NCBI GenBank assembly: GCA_022616655.1
Contig: JAKEEJ010000037.1
Span: forward strand, 1-8,842
Length of the DNA stretch: 8,842 nt
Source: Nevskiales bacterium
GTDB taxonomy: Bacteria > Pseudomonadota > Gammaproteobacteria > Nevskiales > Nevskiaceae
Direction: 5' to 3'
Of this stretch, positions 5,535 to 8,842 are shown piece by piece. The notes below the pieces were generated by a model, which saw only the letters and a list, made by a program, of their open reading frames with translations, had not been told where the DNA came from and ran no database searches. The translations under genes and the position numbers were made by a program. Numbering within the stretch: position 1 is the first letter of the stretch; each line of letters begins with the position of its first letter.

Positions 5535-6553
5535 TCTTTCCCCGACTCCCGACTCCCGACTCCCGACTCCCGACTTTCGTGGATTTCGTAGGCGTGCACG
5601 ATGGCCTGGACCAGCGGGTGGCGCACCACGTCCTGTTTGCCAAACATCGTGAAGCGGATGCCCGCCACGTCCTTGAGCACCTGGATGGCGTGCCGGAGAC
5701 CGGAGCGGTCCTGCCGCGGCAGGTCAATCTGGGTAATGTCACCCGTCACCACGGCACGGCTGCCGAACCCGATACGCGTCAGGAACATCTTCATCTGTTC
5801 AATCGTGGTGTTCTGAGCTTCGTCGAGAATGATGAAGGATTCGTTAAGCGTGCGGCCGCGCATGAACGCCAGCGGCGCGACTTCGATGAGACCGCGTTCC
5901 ACCAGCCGTGTAACACGCTCAAATCCCAGCATCTCGTACAGCGCGTCGTACAGGGGCCGCAAATAGGGGTCCACTTTCTGGGCCATGTCGCCAGGCAGAA
6001 AGCCCAGTTTTTCACCGGCTTCCACGGCAGGTCGGACCAGCACAATGCGCCGGACACGATCGCCGTCCAGCGCCTGCACGGCGGAGGCCACCGCCAGATA
6101 GGTCTTGCCGGTACCGGCCGGGCCGATCCCAAACGTGAGATCGCAGGTCGCCATGTCGCGCAGATATTCACGCTGATGGGCACTGCGCCCCCGTACCATG
6201 CCCTGTTTGACATGCGCCACCGACTCTCCATCCCGCTCCGCGGAAGAAAGACGGCCGGCTGCCGGCCGGGGCGCCTCGGCAAGCCTGAGATGCACCTGCT
6301 CGGGGGTCAGCGAGCCCTCCTCTGCCTGTTCGAACAGGGAGCGCAGAATCTGCTTGGCGTGCGCCACCCCGGTCTTCGGCCCCAGCACGTGAAAGCGGTT
6401 GCCCCGATTGCGGATTTCCACACCCAGACGCCGTTCAATCTGACGCAAGTGGGCATCGAACGGACCGTTCAGGTTGGCCAGTCGCCGCAGATCGTCGGGC
6501 TCCAGCACCAGATCCAGACGACGGCGCGCCGTTGCGTGTGCTCGTGCACTCAC
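5531..6553 (-). CDS. ybeZ: PhoH-like ATPase (YbeZ), YbeY partner
   Basis: This is a PhoH-family P-loop NTPase, the usual genetic neighbour and proposed partner of YbeY in RNA metabolism. With the GTG start at 6553 it has 340 residues. An N-terminal KH-like region spans about 10-90 ([20 protein letters not shown]). The NTPase domain holds Walker A GPAGTGKT at 144-151, the invariant [16 protein letters not shown] stretch, [13 protein letters not shown], Walker [10 protein letters not shown] at 240-248, and DVVRHPLV near the C-terminus. The GTG at 6553 overlaps the miaB stop as GTGA, matching the other junctions here. An in-frame GTG at 6583 would add 10 residues but lies deeper in miaB and is less likely. 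The last about 14 residues ([14 protein letters not shown]) come from a heptad array and are not a family feature. The linker near residue 95-105 is coded by a GC-rich palindrome. Confidence 0.95.
   Translation of the reverse strand: MSARAHATARRRLDLVLEPDDLRRLANLNGPFDAHLRQIERRLGVEIRNRGNRFHVLGPKTGVAHAKQILRSLFEQAEEGSLTPEQVHLRLAEAPRPAAGRLSSAERDGESVAHVKQGMVRGRSAHQREYLRDMATCDLTFGIGPAGTGKTYLAVASAVQALDGDRVRRIVLVRPAVEAGEKLGFLPGDMAQKVDPYLRPLYDALYEMLGFERVTRLVERGLIEVAPLAFMRGRTLNESFIILDEAQNTTIEQMKMFLTRIGFGSRAVVTGDITQIDLPRQDRSGLRHAIQVLKDVAGIRFTMFGKQDVVRHPLVQAIVHAYEIHESRESGVGSRESGKE
5535..5550 (-). promoter_or_regulatory. ybeY ribosome-binding region formed by the heptad array
   Basis: The sense sequence before the ybeY ATG is GGGAGTCGGGGAAAGA. 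Either GGAG in the last full heptad (11 nt from ATG) or the nearer GGGG (5 nt from ATG) would act as Shine-Dalgarno. Both belong to the repeat tract or its edge, so folding of the tract would directly affect access of the ribosome. Confidence 0.55.
5541..5575 (-). repeat. Heptad tandem repeat (GGGAGTC family) x5 at the phoH/ybeY junction
   Basis: Five perfect copies of CCCGACT on the plus strand give AGTCGGG (GGGAGTC in register) on the sense strand. With G5540 included there are five G-runs of at least three, separated by AGTC, a canonical G-quadruplex pattern in the mRNA itself. The array encodes the last residues of the PhoH-like protein (about 327-338, [12 protein letters not shown]) and ends 6 nt before the ybeY ATG. 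It differs from the array inside ybeY by one base per unit and has the opposite orientation. Confidence 0.92.
6252..6268. repeat. GC-rich 17-nt inverted repeat in the phoH linker
   Basis: CGGCCGG and CCGGCCG form a perfect 7-bp stem around a CTG loop. It lies in the variable linker of the PhoH-like protein (PAAGRL) between the N-terminal domain and the ATPase. It may be chance in GC-rich coding DNA or a pause site. Confidence 0.35.
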
Positions 6554-7941
6554 GCGGCAACGGCATCCACGGTCTGCACCCACTGACCGCGCAGGGAATT
6601 GCGCAAAACCTCGGTGACGGTCACGTCCGCAAACCGCCCAAGCAACGCTGCGGGACCGTCAAAGTTGAGCCAGCGGTTGCTGGACGTACGGCCGGCGAGC
6701 TGCCCTGCACCACGGACGGACGGCCTTTCGACCAGCACGCGCTGCACCGTACCCAGCAGCTTCTGTCGGAAGCGGTCGTCCTGTTCGCGCAGCCGGGCCT
6801 GCAGCGCCTGCAACCGACGCTGCCTGTCGTCAGCACTCACCGTGTCACGCAGACTGGCCGCCGGCGTGCCGGGGCGCGGCGAGTAAAGAAAACAGAATGC
6901 CGTATCGAATTGCGCGTGCTCAACCAGATCCAGGGTGGCCTGGAAATCGTCCTCGGTTTCGGTCGGGAACCCGACGATGAAATCCGAGGACAGCGAAAGA
7001 TCCGGCCGTACTTCTCGCACCCGTTTAATTTTCTCCAGATACTGAGCCCGGGTGTGACCGCGTTTCATCATGGCGAGGATACGATCGGAACCGGATTGCA
7101 CCGGCAGATGCAAAAAACTCGCCAGCTTGGGCTGCTCGGCATAGACCTTTATCAGACTGTCGCTGAACTCCACGGGGTGGGAGGTCATAAAGCGGATGCG
7201 CTCGAGCCCGTCCAGTTGCGCCAGGTGGTCGATCAACAAGGCGAGGTCACAGGTTCCCTGTTCGCCCGTGTGTCCATGGATCCGGCCCCGGTACGCGTTG
7301 ACGTTCTGTCCCAGCAGAGTGATCTCGTGCACATTCTGCTCGACCAGTCTGGCGCACTCGGCCAGTACATCATCCAGGGGCCGGCTCACTTCCTCGCCGC
7401 GGGTGTAAGGCACGATACAGAAGGTACAGTACCGGGAGCAGCCCTCCATGATGGAAACATAAGCCGTGGGGCCTTCCGCACGAGGCTCCGGCAAGTTGTC
7501 GAATTTTTCAATTTCCGGAAATCGGATATCCACCGCCGGTGCACGACGTGCACGGGCCTGTTCCAGCAATTCCGGCAGGCGATGCAGAGTCTGCGGCCCG
7601 AAAATCACGTCCACCATCGGGGCGCGCCGCGCGAGGTCTTCCCCCTCCTGGCTGGCCACACAACCGCCCACGCCGATGAGACGACCCGGTTTTTCCGCTT
7701 TCCAGGATTTCCAGCGGCCCAGCTCGGAGAAAACCTTTTCCTGCGCTTTTTCACGCACCGAACAGGTATTCAGCAACAGCAGGTCCGCTTCTTCGGCGTG
7801 CTCTGTGCGCCGATAACCGTGCGAACGGGCCAGCACATCGGCCATCTTGGCCGAGTCGTACTCGTTCATCTGGCAGCCGTAAGTCTTGATGTAGACCCTG
7901 GGGCTGGGGTTGGAACCGGTGACAAAGGGTACGGCAGTCAT
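6550..7941 (-). CDS. miaB: tRNA-2-methylthio-N6-dimethylallyladenosine synthase
   Basis: MiaB is a radical-SAM methylthiotransferase that converts i6A37 to ms2i6A37 in tRNAs reading UNN codons, using two [4Fe-4S] clusters. The 463-residue length is typical. The N-terminal UPF0004 domain carries the auxiliary-cluster cysteines C23 (YGCQMN), C60 (NTCSVR) and C94 (GGCVA). The radical-SAM CxxxCxxC motif is C168, C172 and C175 ([13 protein letters not shown]). TSHP at 253-256, [10 protein letters not shown] at 277-286 and [13 protein letters not shown] at 321-333 are MiaB signatures. A TRAM domain for tRNA binding covers about 393-455. The ATG at 7941 follows a leader without a Shine-Dalgarno on the sense strand; a perfect TATAAT lies about 31 nt upstream. 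It is the first gene of the run of overlapping genes and overlaps the phoH-like start by GTGA. Confidence 0.98.
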   Translation of the reverse strand: MTAVPFVTGSNPSPRVYIKTYGCQMNEYDSAKMADVLARSHGYRRTEHAEEADLLLLNTCSVREKAQEKVFSELGRWKSWKAEKPGRLIGVGGCVASQEGEDLARRAPMVDVIFGPQTLHRLPELLEQARARRAPAVDIRFPEIEKFDNLPEPRAEGPTAYVSIMEGCSRYCTFCIVPYTRGEEVSRPLDDVLAECARLVEQNVHEITLLGQNVNAYRGRIHGHTGEQGTCDLALLIDHLAQLDGLERIRFMTSHPVEFSDSLIKVYAEQPKLASFLHLPVQSGSDRILAMMKRGHTRAQYLEKIKRVREVRPDLSLSSDFIVGFPTETEDDFQATLDLVEHAQFDTAFCFLYSPRPGTPAASLRDTVSADDRQRRLQALQARLREQDDRFRQKLLGTVQRVLVERPSVRGAGQLAGRTSSNRWLNFDGPAALLGRFADVTVTEVLRNSLRGQWVQTVDAVAA

Positions 7942-8037
7942 GCAGACCGGAGGGTATACGCGGGTATTTTTATTATAACGCAGTGGGTTAACCGCACCCT
8001 GGCACTCTGCAAACGCTCCCCTGCACTTGGCGCGTGT
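7942..8037 (-). promoter_or_regulatory. Intergenic region with candidate promoter for the miaB operon
   Basis: A perfect TATAAT lies on the minus strand at 7977-7972. With usual spacing, transcription would start near 7965 and give a leader of about 24 nt before the miaB ATG. No good -35 hexamer is seen 16-18 nt upstream (AGGGTG is the nearest at 17 nt), and there is no exact extended TGn. The leader has no purine-rich Shine-Dalgarno. No convincing terminator for the upstream gene was found; only weak pairing such as GGGT with ACCC around GCGGTTA is visible. Confidence 0.5.
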
Positions 8038-8842
8038 TTACGGAATCAAAACTATTTTCCCGGTCACTTTCCGGTTCATCATGTCGCGCAGCGCCTGCCC
8101 CGCCTGGGCCAGCGGGTACGTGCGGGAGACGTGGGGTTTGAACTTGCCTTCGGCATGCCAGGCAAATAACTGCTGGAAATTTTCCCAGTTCACTTTGGAT
8201 TCGCGTGCAACAAATGCGCCCCAGTACACGCCCACCGCCGCGGCACCCTTGAGCAACAGACGGTTGAGCGCCACCTCCGGGATCTTGCCGGCGGCAAAAC
8301 CGATCACCAGATAACGGCCGTTCCAGTTGATGCAGGAGAAACACTCCTGGGCCAGTTCACCGCCGACCGGGTCGTAGATCACATCCGCACCCTGTCCGCC
8401 GGTCAGCTTCTTGACCGCCTCCTTGAGGTTCTCCCTCGAATAATCCACGCCTTCGTCAGCCCCCTGCTGTTTGCACAGCGCCAGTTTTTCGGCGCTGGAC
8501 GCCGCGGCGATTACACGCGCACCCATCAGTTTGCCGATCTGAACGGCTGCCAGGCCCACGCCGCCGGCCGCACCCAGCACCAGCAGGGTTTCGCCGGGCC
8601 TGAGGTTTCCGCGCTGCCGGAGCGCGTAAAGGGTCGTGCCGTACGCCATCGGAAACCCGGCGGCTTCGGAAAATTCCATGGTGCGCGGCAGCGGGATCAC
8701 CATTTCGCTCGAGGCGACCATCTGTTCCGCATAAGCGCCGTGCGGCGAAACGGCAGCGACGGCGTCGCCCACGCGCACATGCTTCACTTTATCTCCCACT
8801 TCCAGTACCGCGCCCGCCGCTTCCGCACCCGGCGTGAAGGGC
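8038..8842 (-). CDS. NADPH:quinone oxidoreductase-like MDR protein (5' end beyond window)
   Basis: This is a medium-chain dehydrogenase/reductase of the zinc-independent quinone oxidoreductase type, which transfers hydride from NAD(P)H to quinones or other electrophiles. The last 267 residues are visible and the frame is open to the window edge, beginning PFTPGAEAAGAVLEVGDKV, the usual GroES-like segment (commonly PxxPGxExAGxV). Roughly the first 50-60 residues are therefore missing. The nucleotide-binding fold follows with LVLGAAGGVGLAAVQIGK, the acidic or polar end of the second strand (AAASSAEKL), and VIYDPVGGELAQECF. No structural zinc cysteine cluster is present. The C-terminal part YPLAQAGQALRDMMNRKVTGKIVL is typical of QOR proteins. 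It ends with TAA 96 nt before miaB and may be a separate transcription unit. The true substrate is unknown. Confidence 0.92.
   Translation of the reverse strand, partial: PFTPGAEAAGAVLEVGDKVKHVRVGDAVAAVSPHGAYAEQMVASSEMVIPLPRTMEFSEAAGFPMAYGTTLYALRQRGNLRPGETLLVLGAAGGVGLAAVQIGKLMGARVIAAASSAEKLALCKQQGADEGVDYSRENLKEAVKKLTGGQGADVIYDPVGGELAQECFSCINWNGRYLVIGFAAGKIPEVALNRLLLKGAAAVGVYWGAFVARESKVNWENFQQLFAWHAEGKFKPHVSRTYPLAQAGQALRDMMNRKVTGKIVLIP

Noticed and set aside
5185..5742. Open frame spanning the phoH end and ybeY in the third frame
   Set aside because: It is not a gene as it stands, but it is the tail PhoH would acquire after loss of one heptad unit, so it is used in the findings.
6551..6583. 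Upstream GTG start for the phoH-like gene at 6583
   Set aside because: It adds CRCR-type residues not expected in the family and a 34-nt overlap with miaB. The GTG at 6553 gives the 4-nt GTGA overlap seen at other junctions.
5579..6586. Long plus-strand open frame opposite the phoH-like gene
   Set aside because: It is a mirror of a well-supported gene with all its motifs intact, and has no recognisable motif or ribosome site of its own.
7539..7553. GTGCAC-GAC-GTGCAC palindrome inside miaB
   Set aside because: It encodes Arg/Ala-rich residues in a variable segment; short GC-rich palindromes of this size are expected by chance and nothing nearby suggests a function.
7980..8037. Possible terminator after the quinone oxidoreductase gene
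   Set aside because: Only short, bulged pairings around GGTTAACC are visible, with no T-run directly after a stable stem.
6532..8169. Very long open frame on the plus strand (about 545 codons) opposite miaB
   Set aside because: It lies antisense to a complete, motif-rich miaB and crosses gene borders. The translated sequence shows no recognisable domain; long antisense frames are common in GC-rich codon-biased DNA.

Overview
The window reads as a stretch of a GC-rich Gammaproteobacterial (or closely related Proteobacterial) chromosome. The main reason is the gene order miaB - phoH-like (ybeZ) - ybeY - corC (ybeX) - lnt, which is the same order as the E. coli ybeZYX-lnt region and is typical of that group. 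Every gene in the window is on the minus strand, so transcription runs from high to low coordinates.

Layout in transcription order. (1) 8842-8038: a zinc-independent NADPH:quinone oxidoreductase-type MDR protein, cut at its 5' end by the window edge. (2) 8037-7942: a 96-bp gap with a perfect TATAAT on the minus strand just upstream of miaB, the best promoter candidate seen. (3) 7941-4225: miaB, phoH-like, ybeY and corC, joined by three 4-nt stop/start overlaps (GTGA, ATGA, ATGA). (4) 4185-2683: lnt, after a 39-nt gap. (5) 2648-1: a three-gene ABC export system made of a membrane-fusion protein, an ATPase and a FtsX/MacB-type permease. The first two overlap by ATGA, and the permease runs off the window start.

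The core genes link tRNA modification (MiaB), rRNA maturation (YbeY with its PhoH-like partner) and envelope work (CorC, Lnt). The exporter probably shares the transcript or lies just downstream of it.

The unusual material is small repeats at operon junctions. A 95-bp palindromic, MITE-like element (626-720) lies between the ATPase and permease genes. It is flanked by a 6-bp direct repeat that contains the ATPase stop and the permease start. Removing the element and one repeat copy restores a 4-nt GTGA overlap like the others in the window, so it looks like an insertion with target duplication. Separately, two heptad tandem arrays of the same family in opposite orientation lie at the phoH/ybeY junction (GGGAGTC x5 on the sense strand) and inside ybeY (GGGAGGC x4 on the antisense strand). 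Both fit the G-quadruplex pattern. The first covers the ybeY ribosome-binding site. In the mRNA the two could pair with each other at 6 of 7 positions per unit. Because units are 7 nt, a gain of one unit at the junction would fuse PhoH to YbeY in frame. No RNA genes, CRISPR arrays or full insertion sequences were seen.
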